A DNA stretch of 64,000 nt, taken from positions 96,283-160,282 of the IMG/VR virus record IMGVR_UViG_3300042474_001633; one strand, given 5' to 3'. Below, one piece after another: positions 32,638-40,535 of this stretch (the stretch's first letter is position 1; each line of letters begins with the position of its first letter). The translations under genes and the position numbers were made by a program. The notes under the pieces were generated by a model. It saw only the letters and a list, made by a program, of their open reading frames with translations. It was not told the DNA's origin and ran no database searches. The stretch comes from a virus.

Positions 32638-32922
32638 ATGCGTACTTATCACTATTACGAGGTTCGCTCAATGGTTCGTTTCGTGTTTTGGGGAACGGTG
32701 GCATTGGGTTCGTTTCTGTTGGTCAAGAGTTCGGTGGATAGTTGGGATAACTATTCCTGCGAGCCAACGCAGGTAGTCGTAGAACAGTACGACACGCTTT
32801 GGGCTATCGTTGAGCGAAACTGCGAAGGCTCAATACAAAGTGCCGTAGATGACCTAGTTGAGAAGCGTGGTACGGAACTCGTACGCATTGGTCAAGTAGT
32901 AGAACTAACAAGCAAGCCCTAG
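32638..32922 (+). CDS. Membrane-anchored LysM-like protein
   Basis: 94 residues. A transmembrane segment, MVRFVFWGTVALGSFLLVKS, is followed by a LysM-like domain: VVVEQYDTLWAIVERNCEGS then IQSAVDDLVEKRGTELVRIGQVVEL. LysM binds peptidoglycan, so the protein may sit outside the membrane and touch the cell wall. Leaderless start. A downstream zinc-ribbon gene shares the transcript. Confidence 0.65.
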   Translation: MRTYHYYEVRSMVRFVFWGTVALGSFLLVKSSVDSWDNYSCEPTQVVVEQYDTLWAIVERNCEGSIQSAVDDLVEKRGTELVRIGQVVELTSKP

Positions 32923-32929
32923 GAGAGAA

Positions 32930-33091
32930 ATGATAACCAGCCCACCCGATTTGTCTGCCTGCGACAAGTGCGACAAGCCAACCCCGTTTAGACACGGACA
33001 CTACATTGGTGTTGTGTTCGGAGAAATAAGAGTATGTTCTGGGTGTCTCGCCAAAATGACAGAACACCCTTGCGTTAGCGATAAACGCTAA
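32930..33091 (+). CDS. Small zinc-ribbon-like protein
   Basis: ATG after AGGAGAGA; 53 residues with CDKCDKPTPFRHGHY and RVCSGCLAK, two C-x2-C pairs typical of a zinc ribbon. Co-transcribed with the LysM-like gene. Confidence 0.6.
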   Translation: MITSPPDLSACDKCDKPTPFRHGHYIGVVFGEIRVCSGCLAKMTEHPCVSDKR

Positions 33092-33141
33092 GTGTCGGTT
33101 TTTATCTGCGTTTTAGTAGTGATGTTGTTCCTGTTGTCTAA

Positions 33142-33333
33142 CTAGAACAGGGTTTCTTCCTGCCCTTTGGGTGGGCTTTCCACGCATACTCGGTGTGCGT
33201 AGCGATACAGAGGGTCGGTCTGCCTGACCCCACTCGTCTTTCCAACAGGTATCCAGCAAGTCACTTGATGGTATGTTCCCGCCCCTTTCGGGTCTATCTT
33301 GCCCCCGCAGACGACGCACGAGTAGAGGTTCAT
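33142..33333 (-). CDS. Small zinc-binding-like protein
   Basis: ATG at 33333 (MNLYSCVVCGGKIDPKGAGT) gives 63 residues with C-x2-C, then QVTCW and HRVCVE as further ligands. A -10-like TATGAT and TTGCGC 18 bases further upstream lie within element E10. Confidence 0.5.
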   Translation of the reverse strand: MNLYSCVVCGGKIDPKGAGTYHQVTCWIPVGKTSGVRQTDPLYRYAHRVCVESPPKGQEETLF

Positions 33334-33345
33334 GGGTTCATCATA

Positions 33346-33396
33346 CCGGGGCTGTCGGGTGAAGCGCAACTTCTTCTATCCGACGGTGGCGTATGA
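33346..33396 (+). repeat. Element E10
   Basis: CCGGGGCTGTC at 33346-33356, CTTCTTCTATCC, box GACGGTGGCGTATGA at 33382-33396. Confidence 0.85.
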
Positions 33397-33426
33397 CGAA
33401 CCACAAGCAAGTGGGTACAAACGAAA

Positions 33427-33458
33427 GGGGCGCACCTGCCTTTCGGCAAGTACGCCCC
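33427..33458 (-). terminator. Terminator
   Basis: GGGGCG/CGCCCC outer stem, TGCC/GGCA inner stem, GAAA loop in minus RNA and one G-U pair. Confidence 0.8.
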
Positions 33459-33482
33459 TATCGGAAGCGAGGTTGAGTTCGC

Positions 33483-33947
33483 TTAGTTATTCTTGGAAGT
33501 GAGTTTCGTGATAGCCGTAATCAAAGCGTCTGCGAGAGAACCTTTCGCCTTGCCTTCGTCGGTGATGATTTCATCTTCGTCAGAGAAGCCGAGTGCGCTT
33601 CCTGCTTCCAAGTCCTTGTTCACCAAGGTAATCAGGCGACAACGACGACGCTGTGGGTGCTGTGAAGGTTGGAGTTTGTTCTCTCGCTTTGCCTTCTTGT
33701 CATCGTCGTCTTGTATTGGCGCAGCCCAACCACAAGTCTCAACTCCGATACCGATTTCGTCTGCGTTTAGGGTCTTTCCCCCTGCGAGGTCAAGTGCGTC
33801 GTACACATCACCTGATGTGACAAGAACACGACTAAACCCTTCTGCCGAGATAGCGAAGATACGAGCCTTCTTCATCTCATAGGGGTCGTCGTGGTGTGTG
33901 GCTAGTTCGTGCCACACCTCTGTTGCTGTTTCTGTTAGTGGTTTCAT
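33483..33947 (-). CDS. Unknown protein
   Basis: A 154-residue alpha/beta protein (ARIFAISAEGFSRVLVTSGDVYDALDLAGG; QHPQRRRCRLITLVNKDLEA). RBS GAAGGGAAAGG upstream. Single-gene unit with own promoter and terminator. No family recognised. Confidence 0.65.
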   Translation of the reverse strand: MKPLTETATEVWHELATHHDDPYEMKKARIFAISAEGFSRVLVTSGDVYDALDLAGGKTLNADEIGIGVETCGWAAPIQDDDDKKAKRENKLQPSQHPQRRRCRLITLVNKDLEAGSALGFSDEDEIITDEGKAKGSLADALITAITKLTSKNN

Positions 33948-33982
33948 CTACCTTTCCCTTCTGTGTAGTGGTAGTAAGGTAC

Positions 33983-34012
33983 AACCTACAAGGGGCAACT
34001 ATGGTCTGTCAA
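33983..34012 (-). promoter_or_regulatory. Sigma-70-type promoter
   Basis: On minus: TTGACA, 18 bases, TAGGTT. Confidence 0.65.
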
Positions 34013-34137
34013 GTCATTTCATTGTGGTTTCCGACACTCGCTCGCAAGGCTCGCCTAACAAGTTATCTGTAAGGCGCACCTAACATTGTTAGCATTTGCG
34101 CTAACACCCAGACGACCTGAGTTCTTCTGGGACATCT

Positions 34138-34200
34138 GGGGACATCTGCCCGGGGCTGTCAGGTGTCCCCCATCTTCTACTTACCGACGGTGGCGTATGA
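34138..34200 (+). repeat. Element E11: hairpin plus box
   Basis: GGGGACATCTG/CAGGTGTCCCC stem (34138-34148/34160-34170) with one G-T pair, loop CCCGGGGCTGT. CATCTTCTACTTACC then box GACGGTGGCGTATGA at 34186-34200. Confidence 0.88.
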
Positions 34201-34217
34201 GTGGGTACAAAGAAGAA

Positions 34218-34247
34218 GGGCGCACCCCCCTTTCGGAGAGTGCGCCC
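34218..34247 (-). terminator. Terminator
   Basis: GGGCGCAC/GTGCGCCC stem with inner C-G pairs and GAAA loop in minus RNA. Confidence 0.75.
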
Positions 34248-34279
34248 TGTTCTGGGGGTCGGGAAGTAGAAGGGTGAGA

Positions 34280-35293
34280 CTACCCAACCAACCCAGAAAT
34301 GTCATCAGGAACTTTGTTCTTGCCCAATGCGAACATGAGTGCCTGTGCTGAAACGCTGTATGATTTCGTGAGTTCGGCTATGAAGTTTTCTTTTGCTTCT
34401 TCATCATCACCTGTCATCACGGCTTCCATTTTTGCCATGAAGGTATCAAGGTCAAGTTCGCCTTTCTCAGACTTGTGAGTTATTGCTTGCCAGCACTCTT
34501 TCGTCACCTTCATCATAAATGACTTCCCCATGAACTCTGCCACTTGCTTTTTCATCTTCTTGGCTATCTTCTTGTCTTTGGGGCAGTCATCTGTGGCAAC
34601 CTGCCACACGGTAAGGAAGTTTGGAACTTTCTTCATGTTGAGAGAAGAAACATCTTCCGCCGTGAGGAGTGGGTTATCGGAGTTATTTATGGCTTCGCTT
34701 GCTTCGTTGAGGGTATCCCACGCTTGGCAATACTTCATAAACGCACCAAAGGTGTCTGCCACAAGACCCTGTGGCTTGTCATCTTCGCCACCGTCGCAAT
34801 AGGTGTAATCGGCTTCTTCGTACATAGGAAGTCCGTCATCACCGTACTTGTAGAAACAGGTAGCCGTGACTGCTTCGCCTGTGCTTGCGAACAGCGTTGC
34901 GATAATACCTTCGCACACATCAGTATCAGGCTTCTCGGCAAACTCTTTTTCCAGAGTTCCACGAGGTGCTGTTAGGTCTTGCTCGGTGATAGTGGCTCGT
35001 CGGGCAAAGCCTTCGGTGATAAACATAATCCACACAAAGTTGGTCATGCCTTCTTGGTGAAGGTCGCTCAACGCATAAGGAAGTTCATCAACAGGGTGAT
35101 TATCGCTTATGTCCAAATGAACAACAGCACCACCTATTGCCTTGTTGCCTTCGTCATCTTCTATGGGAACACCGACTACGAGGAAAGGTGATACATCAGA
35201 CGCACCCTTGTTCTCTCGGCACATTTCCGTCTTGTTGTGTTTGACCATTTCTACCGTCTGGGTAGCACAGCCAACTAACATTTCTTTTTTCAT
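34280..35293 (-). CDS. Unknown 337-residue protein
   Basis: ATG at 35293 (MKKEMLVGCATQTVEMVKHN) with AGAAGGGG upstream. The N-terminal half reads as a folded alpha/beta domain (PFLVVGVPIEDDEGNKAIGGAVVHLDISDN, TNFVWIMFITEGFARRATI); the second half is helical and Lys-rich (DCPKDKKIAKKMKKQVAEFM). The largest gene of the minus cassette region. No family recognised. Confidence 0.7.
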   Translation of the reverse strand: MKKEMLVGCATQTVEMVKHNKTEMCRENKGASDVSPFLVVGVPIEDDEGNKAIGGAVVHLDISDNHPVDELPYALSDLHQEGMTNFVWIMFITEGFARRATITEQDLTAPRGTLEKEFAEKPDTDVCEGIIATLFASTGEAVTATCFYKYGDDGLPMYEEADYTYCDGGEDDKPQGLVADTFGAFMKYCQAWDTLNEASEAINNSDNPLLTAEDVSSLNMKKVPNFLTVWQVATDDCPKDKKIAKKMKKQVAEFMGKSFMMKVTKECWQAITHKSEKGELDLDTFMAKMEAVMTGDDEEAKENFIAELTKSYSVSAQALMFALGKNKVPDDISGLVG

Positions 35294-35330
35294 TACATAA
35301 CCCCTTCTATTGGTTATTGGTTGTGTGTAG

Positions 35331-35359
35331 AGTGTAAGTAATAGGCATACAGAAGTCAA
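35331..35359 (-). promoter_or_regulatory. Sigma-70-type promoter
   Basis: On minus: TTGACT, 17 bases, TACACT, placed directly after the stop of the upstream gene. Confidence 0.75.
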
Positions 35360-35372
35360 GTCACTTATTGTG

Positions 35373-35645
35373 TTATTCGTCACCTAGCCACTTCTCAACG
35401 GCTTCGTCGGTCATCAGGTTCGCTTCATCTTGCGCCACCTTCGCTTCCCACTCGGCTATGCCCTTATCGGTGTGTTTGCTCAACATCTTTGCTACTTCTA
35501 ACAGGTTCGCTATGTCCTGCTCTTTGTATTCGTACTCACGGCGCACAAGCGTCACAATACGGTCTGAAATGGCTTTGTGGACTTCGCACATCTGCTGAAA
35601 GGTCAGAGTGATAGTTCCTGTGTAGTTGCTTGGTTCATGTTCCAT
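35373..35645 (-). CDS. Unknown helical protein
   Basis: ATG at 35645 (MEHEPSNYTGTITLTFQQMC) gives 90 residues with a long charged helix (VRREYEYKEQDIANLLEVAK). Three 12-bp direct repeats stand just upstream. Function unknown. Confidence 0.6.
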   Translation of the reverse strand: MEHEPSNYTGTITLTFQQMCEVHKAISDRIVTLVRREYEYKEQDIANLLEVAKMLSKHTDKGIAEWEAKVAQDEANLMTDEAVEKWLGDE

Positions 35646-35681
35646 GCCTTCTTTACGCACAGTACGACTAGATGTGTGATG

Positions 35682-35717
35682 TGCGAGATTTAGTACGAGA
35701 TTTAGTGCGAGATTTGG
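35682..35717. repeat. Three tandem 12-bp repeats
   Basis: TGCGAGATTTAG, TACGAGATTTAG and TGCGAGATTTGG in a row, 37 bases upstream of the start at 35645. Probably operator sites for that gene. Confidence 0.7.
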
Positions 35718-35761
35718 AGTTAGTCCGAACCAGATGACAACTGAGCCGTCGGTTGCTTGGA

Positions 35762-35818
35762 AGCCCCGACCCACGCCGCCGCCAAACGGGGCTCGCACTT
35801 GCCGACGGTGGTGTATGA
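35762..35818 (+). repeat. Element E12
   Basis: AGCCCCG (35762-35768) pairs with CGGGGCT (35787-35793); box GACGGTGGTGTATGA at 35804-35818. Here the motif itself forms the stem. Confidence 0.82.
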
Positions 35819-35855
35819 AGGGCAGGGGGTTTAGCACTAAGTCACCGAGCGATAG

Positions 35856-35884
35856 TTGCCACACAAGTAGCGATTAGGTACAAT
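35856..35884 (+). promoter_or_regulatory. Leaderless promoter
   Basis: TTGCCA, 17 bases, TACAAT, six bases, ATG. Confidence 0.75.
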
Positions 35885-35890
35885 AGGTAC

Positions 35891-36046
35891 ATGAGCAAGC
35901 GCAAGATACGAGCCACATGGTCTGACCAAGACCATCAGGCGTTCGCAGACGGGTTCAGGTTTCGTGCTGTGCGCTTCTTAGACCGACGCAAGCAAACTGC
36001 TAAGTACCTGTGTCGTGACCGTGTTTCACGCTTCCGTGACGAGTGA
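35891..36046 (+). CDS. Small Arg-rich protein
   Basis: 51 residues, MSKRKIRATWSDQDHQAFAD and an Arg-rich second half (FRAVRFLDRRKQTAKYL). Basic, possibly nucleic-acid binding. Leaderless start after element E12. Confidence 0.55.
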   Translation: MSKRKIRATWSDQDHQAFADGFRFRAVRFLDRRKQTAKYLCRDRVSRFRDE

Positions 36047-36067
36047 CGAAGTTCACACGCTAATACC

Positions 36068-36096
36068 TTGACATTGGGTAGTGCGCCCTGTACCTT
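36068..36096 (+). promoter_or_regulatory. Sigma-70-type promoter
   Basis: TTGACA, 17 bases, TACCTT, 38 bases before the next ATG. Confidence 0.75.
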
Positions 36097-36134
36097 ACAT
36101 AGTGTCATACACACCTACAAGGAAGGGATAGCAA

Positions 36135-36554
36135 ATGACACTATCAGCAGAGCAAACAGCCCGACTGTTTCTGAACGCCCGACAAGCGTTTATGGAAGCA
36201 GAGAAGGCAAAGAAAGAAGCCGAAACGGAACTCCGTAAGGCTCTGGCAAGCGTCGGAGTGAACGAAGTAGTCGTAGATGGTCAGTCAGTCCAAATCGTAG
36301 ATGTTCTCACCGTCACCTACGACGCAGACAAGTTGGCACAGGTAGTCAAGCCCACCGTGTTCCGTAAGGTCACAAAGGCAGTCGTGGACAAGGACTTGAT
36401 GAAGTCGGCTCTCGCAGTCGGTCTTATTGACCAACTCACGGCAGACGAAGTTTCTACCGTCAAGCCGAGTTCACAGGTGCGTGTGTACGCACTCTCACCC
36501 GACGCTAAGAAGTCACAGGTGGCAAACACCACCACTTCCAAGAAGTCGGCGTAA
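36135..36554 (+). CDS. Unknown protein
   Basis: A 139-residue protein. N-terminal coiled helix (RQAFMEAEKAKKEAETELRK) then VGVNEVVVDGQSVQIVDVLTV, a strand pair as in phage proteins that follow a scaffold-like helix. C-terminus Ser/Lys-rich. AAGGAAGGG upstream. It precedes the AAA/VWA pair but has a separate promoter. Confidence 0.65.
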   Translation: MTLSAEQTARLFLNARQAFMEAEKAKKEAETELRKALASVGVNEVVVDGQSVQIVDVLTVTYDADKLAQVVKPTVFRKVTKAVVDKDLMKSALAVGLIDQLTADEVSTVKPSSQVRVYALSPDAKKSQVANTTTSKKSA

Positions 36555-36609
36555 TCCCCAAGCAGGTAGTGACGCACTCTGGCTTTATTGTCAGGGTGCG
36601 TCACAATGC

Positions 36610-36638
36610 TTGACAAGTAATAAATGAATAACTACTAT
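36610..36638 (+). promoter_or_regulatory. Sigma-70-type promoter for the AAA/VWA operon
   Basis: TTGACA, 17 bases, TACTAT, with AAGGAG before the ATG at 36679. Confidence 0.78.
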
Positions 36639-36678
36639 CGCAGTACCTACCAACTAACACTTACAAGGAGTAAGCGAA

Positions 36679-37416
36679 ATGACAAAGACAAAAGTAGTAA
36701 GTAATCTGCCGAAGTGCTGGCAGACAGTCCAAGACGCACTAGAAGCAGGAATAGACCGTGTAATCCTGTTCGGCACAGCAGGTGTCGGCAAGACCTACGC
36801 AGGTCTGAACTACGGCAAACTTGATGGTGGCGCACACCGTCTTATTTGTACCGACGAAATGACCAACGCAGATGTGACGGGTTGCTGGCAACCAACAGCG
36901 TCGGGTTCTTGGTCGTGGCTGGAAGGCGCAGGTATCAAAGCGTGGCAAGGCAACGGCAAAGTCGGTGGTCGTTTGGTCATTGACGAAATAGACAAGGCTG
37001 GTGGTGATGTGTTCGCAACACTTCTCGCCATTACCGACACGCCAGAGAGCGCACAATGGGAACACCCACAGACACACAAGGTAATCAAGCCATTAGAGGG
37101 CTTCTCCGTTGTGATGACTACCAATGTTGAGGACATGAACGAGTTGCCAATGGCACTCAAAGACCGTTTCCCCGTTGCTATTCGTATCAACGAGCCACAC
37201 CCCGAAGCACTCTTGCGTATGAGCGAGGACTTGCGTGACTACGCTCGTCAGATGTGTGACGCTGGTGAGCGTCGTATCTCGTTGCGTTCTTTCTACGCAT
37301 ACGACAAGTTGCGAACTTCACTAGGCGCAAAGAAATCGGCAGAAATCGTGTTCGGCAACCGAGCAAAGTCGTTCCTTGACGCTATCCAAGTGGACACAGG
37401 CAAAAAGGTTGTCTGA
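36679..37416 (+). CDS. MoxR-like AAA+ ATPase
   Basis: A 245-residue ATPase with Walker A ILFGTAGVGKTYAGLNYG near residue 30, Walker B RLVIDEIDKAG, and sensor motif FSVVMTTNVEDMNELPMALK followed by DRFPVAIRINEPHP, the arginine-finger region. The size and motifs fit the MoxR/CoxD branch, which usually works with a VWA-domain protein. The next gene encodes exactly that, overlapping by one base. Together they probably form a chaperone or remodelling machine; the target is not known. Confidence 0.85.
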   Translation: MTKTKVVSNLPKCWQTVQDALEAGIDRVILFGTAGVGKTYAGLNYGKLDGGAHRLICTDEMTNADVTGCWQPTASGSWSWLEGAGIKAWQGNGKVGGRLVIDEIDKAGGDVFATLLAITDTPESAQWEHPQTHKVIKPLEGFSVVMTTNVEDMNELPMALKDRFPVAIRINEPHPEALLRMSEDLRDYARQMCDAGERRISLRSFYAYDKLRTSLGAKKSAEIVFGNRAKSFLDAIQVDTGKKVV

Positions 37417-39014
37417 TGTCCAAGAACGAAACAAATAACGGCTATCAAGTAGTGGGGGTCACAACCCCCACTCAGGTAGTTCCAGACGCAGAGATGTTGC
37501 GTCGTAATGACACCAACGCTGGTAAGTGGACTATCCACTCGTCTAGCGCACAGGCAGGTGAGCCAAAGACGGCAGTAGCAGAGCGTCAGATGTTCGTTCC
37601 AACTTATGATGACGAACACTCACGCCATGTGCGAGCGCACGAAATGTTCCACGCCAAAGTTTCACCAACTACGAAACAATGGGAAAAAATCTGGACTAAG
37701 CGAGAGTGGGCAGGCGAGCGAACACTTACGGCTTGCGAGGAGTTGCGAGTAAATACGCTTATGCGTGACGCTGGCTTTGAGCCACACCTACACTTACAAG
37801 ACGGTTCGGAAATGCGAAATGGTATCCAAATGGCTACGCATAACGACTTCCAAACAGCAGTCTTGGCGAGTATCTCGCTAGGCAACACGGCTGGATTAGA
37901 GCCGTTTCTGGCAGGTGTCGGACAGGTTCGCCCAGAGTGGGTAGATGTTCTTTCTAAAATCACGGAAAACGGCGTGAAGTTCTACAACTCTATTCGTGAA
38001 CGCAACGACAAGGCAGACAAAGAGGAACAAGAGTGGCGAAAAATCCCAGACCTTTCTGCCACAGGGAGTAAAGCACCCGAACACGGTTTCGGCTACACAG
38101 AGCAACTCGCTAAGTGGGTAGAAACAATGGTCGGTGCTATCGGAACGCCACCACCAAAGCCAGAAAAGACCAAAGAGGGCGCAGAGAGCAAGGGCGAGAA
38201 GTCTGGCGAGGGCAAGAAGTCCGACGAGGGCAAAAATGATGACGGTGACGGAAGTGAACTGTCTAAGTTGCTAAAAGCCATTTCCAAGTCGGGCAAGTAT
38301 CACCGAGAGGAACGACAGAGTTGGGGTCGTGGCACAGTACCTAATCGTGGCGCACCTGACAGTTGGGGAACGCTAAAAATCGGTACGCCACCATTGGTGC
38401 GTAATGTCATTGGTGCTATCGGCAAAAAGCGTATTGCGTCACCAACAGGTCGTAATCCACGCCGTATGTCTCGCCTACTGACAGACCCAGAGCGTCGTAT
38501 CTTTGACCGTATCGTGAAAGGTGAAGGTGGAGTGGTACTCGTAGATACGAGTGGCTCTATGTCTTTGTCGGCAGACGAAGTGAAACAAATCGTGCTTCAC
38601 GCACCGTCGGCTCTCGTAGCGCAATACTCTGGTGGTCGCTCATCACGCCCGAACCTGTATGTCATAGCGAACAAGGGCAAGATGTGTGAGAAACTTCCCA
38701 GCCCGAACGGTATGAACGAAGTGGACTTACCAGCGTTGCGTTGGGCAGTCAAGAGCAAGCAACGCCCAACTTCACCTGTCATCTGGGTTTCAGATGGTGG
38801 AGTGACGGGGAAGCGTGATACTTGGTGTACCGACTTGGTGATGGAAGTTATCAAGTTCTGTCAGAAAGAAAATGTCTTTGTCGTACCAACGCCAGCAGAC
38901 GCAATAGAACTTCTGAAAAAAATCCAACGCCGTGAAAAGGTCACAAGTGTTATTCCCGAACTATTGGCGAATACATACAAAGAAGTGACCAACCGAACTC
39001 TCGTCTTGCGATAG
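37416..39014 (+). CDS. VWA-domain protein with HExxH metallopeptidase-like motif
   Basis: The 532-residue product starts at the last base of the ATPase gene. HVRAHEMFHAKVS (near residue 73) gives HExxH, as in the putative metallopeptidase domain of DUF2201-type proteins. A charged low-complexity linker (KPEKTKEGAESKGEKSGEGK) divides the protein. The C-terminal VWA domain has GGVVLVDTSGSMSLS, the DxSxS metal-ion-dependent adhesion site, and VIWVSDGGVTGK. MoxR plus VWA pairs are widespread but poorly understood; a phage copy is notable. Confidence 0.82.
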   Translation: MSKNETNNGYQVVGVTTPTQVVPDAEMLRRNDTNAGKWTIHSSSAQAGEPKTAVAERQMFVPTYDDEHSRHVRAHEMFHAKVSPTTKQWEKIWTKREWAGERTLTACEELRVNTLMRDAGFEPHLHLQDGSEMRNGIQMATHNDFQTAVLASISLGNTAGLEPFLAGVGQVRPEWVDVLSKITENGVKFYNSIRERNDKADKEEQEWRKIPDLSATGSKAPEHGFGYTEQLAKWVETMVGAIGTPPPKPEKTKEGAESKGEKSGEGKKSDEGKNDDGDGSELSKLLKAISKSGKYHREERQSWGRGTVPNRGAPDSWGTLKIGTPPLVRNVIGAIGKKRIASPTGRNPRRMSRLLTDPERRIFDRIVKGEGGVVLVDTSGSMSLSADEVKQIVLHAPSALVAQYSGGRSSRPNLYVIANKGKMCEKLPSPNGMNEVDLPALRWAVKSKQRPTSPVIWVSDGGVTGKRDTWCTDLVMEVIKFCQKENVFVVPTPADAIELLKKIQRREKVTSVIPELLANTYKEVTNRTLVLR

Positions 39015-39135
39015 AGCCGAGATAGGGCTAGTCGGGGAAAACACGCTTACTCCCCCGACTAGCCCGAAAAAACACGCAATAGGAAGCGATTACAGCCGAG
39101 TTAGCGAACGACTTGATACACAGATAGGGGCATAA

Positions 39136-39354
39136 ATGAGCGACATACCAAAGGTGATACGAGTAGTTCGTATCTGGAAATACGACACAGACGAAGTGCG
39201 TAATGAAATCAGCGAGATGAACGGCGAGCCAGCCACAGACGCAGAAGTGCTTGACCTGATAACGGAGTGGACTTACGAGGACTTCTACAAGCCTGTTGGC
39301 GAAGGCGAACTAATGTGGCTTGATGATGAGACAGGAGAACAAGTCAATGTCTGA
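39136..39354 (+). CDS. Small unknown protein
   Basis: 72 residues, MSDIPKVIRVVRIWKYDTDE then acidic helices (LDLITEWTYEDFYKP). GGGGCATAA precedes the ATG. Overlaps the next gene by eight bases. Confidence 0.6.
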   Translation: MSDIPKVIRVVRIWKYDTDEVRNEISEMNGEPATDAEVLDLITEWTYEDFYKPVGEGELMWLDDETGEQVNV

Positions 39355-39487
39355 ACAAACTCTCACGCCAGAGGAACGCAAAGAACTGAAAGAACAGTTG
39401 GAACACGCACTCAAAGCAGACCCCGACAGCCTGTTGCGAGCAGTAGCAGAAGCAGTTGTCAAGATGAACCCACCGATAGACGAGTGA
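39347..39487 (+). CDS. Small helical protein
   Basis: 46 residues (MSEQTLTPEERKELKEQLEH) with AGGAGAAC upstream. Charged amphipathic helices. Its stop overlaps the following GTG. Confidence 0.55.
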   Translation: MSEQTLTPEERKELKEQLEHALKADPDSLLRAVAEAVVKMNPPIDE

Positions 39488-39666
39488 AGCACATCTTCTC
39501 TATCTCGTTCTTAGTACCTGACTGTACGAACGCCAACCCACACGAAGCGTGGGAACAAGAGAAGGATAAGATTATGTTTGCCCTACGGAAACGACTTCAC
39601 GAACTCACCGACGACGACGGAGAATACATAGCGAGCATTGACCACCTCGTTTCTTACGAGGACTAA
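39484..39666 (+). CDS. Small unknown protein
   Basis: GTG start in the GTGA overlap; 60 residues, KHIFSISFLVPDCTNANPHE, strand then helix. Ends six bases before the box of element E13. Confidence 0.5.
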   Translation: MKHIFSISFLVPDCTNANPHEAWEQEKDKIMFALRKRLHELTDDDGEYIASIDHLVSYED

Positions 39667-39672
39667 CTCTTT

Positions 39673-39687
39673 GACGGTGGCGTATGA
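39673..39687 (+). repeat. Element box E13
   Basis: GACGGTGGCGTATGA without any hairpin, squeezed between convergent genes (stops at 39666 and 39690). CTCTTT precedes it. Confidence 0.85.
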
Positions 39688-39689
39688 CT

Positions 39690-39944
39690 TTACTTGTTAG
39701 AGAATAACTGCTTGTCGTAAGAGCGAAACACTACATAGATGTACGCTACAACGACGCACCAACGGTATGACAGGATTTCAGTAATCACATCTGCTTGTCT
39801 AAGAACCAAAAGCAAACACCACAGCATTAGCCCATAGATAGCCCCTGCTAACGCCAGCCCACCAAGAGTTGTAAGCAGAATACTGCTTACCGTCTTGTGA
39901 TTTGGGTCTGGGTATGGTCTGACTTTGGGGAACTGATTAGGCAT
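39690..39944 (-). CDS. Two-span membrane protein
   Basis: 84 residues with two hydrophobic spans, SSILLTTLGGLALAGAIYGL running on to MLWCLLLVL, and CVVVAYIYVVF. Overlaps the next gene by eight bases. Function unknown. Confidence 0.6.
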   Translation of the reverse strand: MPNQFPKVRPYPDPNHKTVSSILLTTLGGLALAGAIYGLMLWCLLLVLRQADVITEILSYRWCVVVAYIYVVFRSYDKQLFSNK

Positions 39945-40320
39945 TTGTCAGAACACTTGTACGACGAAGTATCTGATGAACTCTCTGCCGTGACAAACCG
40001 TATTCATCAGCAATACTTTGTAGCGAGCGACCTGTGTTTCTAGCGTCAAGCATGGCTTCATCTCTCTGAGCGTCGCCTGTTGGCCCCGGCTTGCACGGCC
40101 CCCAAGACCAACGCGGGAACTGCTCGAGTTGAGCCTGTCTGTCCTGCGCTAACTTTCCACCCCTGTACTTCATGCGAAGATAACTCACCCATGAGCCAAG
40201 TGACACAACAACCCCATCAACTTCCACTTTCGCAGATGCTGGAACGAGCGCATGACCATTATTGGACACGAATAGTTCCAAAGCCTTTATGTTTCTTGAC
40301 CATTTCTCTGTTGTTCTCAT
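39937..40320 (-). CDS. Helicase-associated-domain plus HTH protein
   Basis: ATG at 40320 (MRTTEKWSRNIKALELFVSN), 127 residues. The first part, GHALVPASAKVEVDGVVVSLGSWVSYLRMKYRGGKL, matches the helicase-associated (HA) domain common in actinobacterial proteins. The C-terminal GRSLQSIADEYGLSRQRVHQ is a clear HTH. Probably a DNA-binding protein. The TATTAG near 40336 may be its -10. Confidence 0.7.
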   Translation of the reverse strand: MRTTEKWSRNIKALELFVSNNGHALVPASAKVEVDGVVVSLGSWVSYLRMKYRGGKLAQDRQAQLEQFPRWSWGPCKPGPTGDAQRDEAMLDARNTGRSLQSIADEYGLSRQRVHQILRRTSVLTNA

Positions 40321-40412
40321 AGTCAAGAGGCTAATACAAAGTTGCCTTACGTGGCGGACGTCGCCGCAGCCGGCCGCAGCTCGAGCCGGTTCTCCGGTGA
40401 AACCGCGTGTTT

Positions 40413-40457
40413 ACGGGGCTCGCATCCGGCATCCGGTTTATCGACGGTGGCGGATGA
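40413..40457 (+). repeat. Element E14
   Basis: ACGGGGCTCGCA at 40413-40424, then box GACGGTGGCGGATGA at 40443-40457. CCGG inverted repeats surround it; CTCGAG occurs on both sides (40380, 40466). Confidence 0.82.
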
Positions 40458-40535
40458 CCAGGCGCTCGAGGAAAAATCCTTCGAGTTGCAAATTGCGATT
40501 ATCACCTGTACTGTGCACAGCCGAAAGGAGAAACC

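Noticed and set aside
34775-34795. CGCCACCGTCG, partly complementary to the box, on plus
   Set aside because: Only 11 bases match, and it lies in codons for Asp-Gly-Gly-Glu of a gene; no other minus-oriented box was seen.
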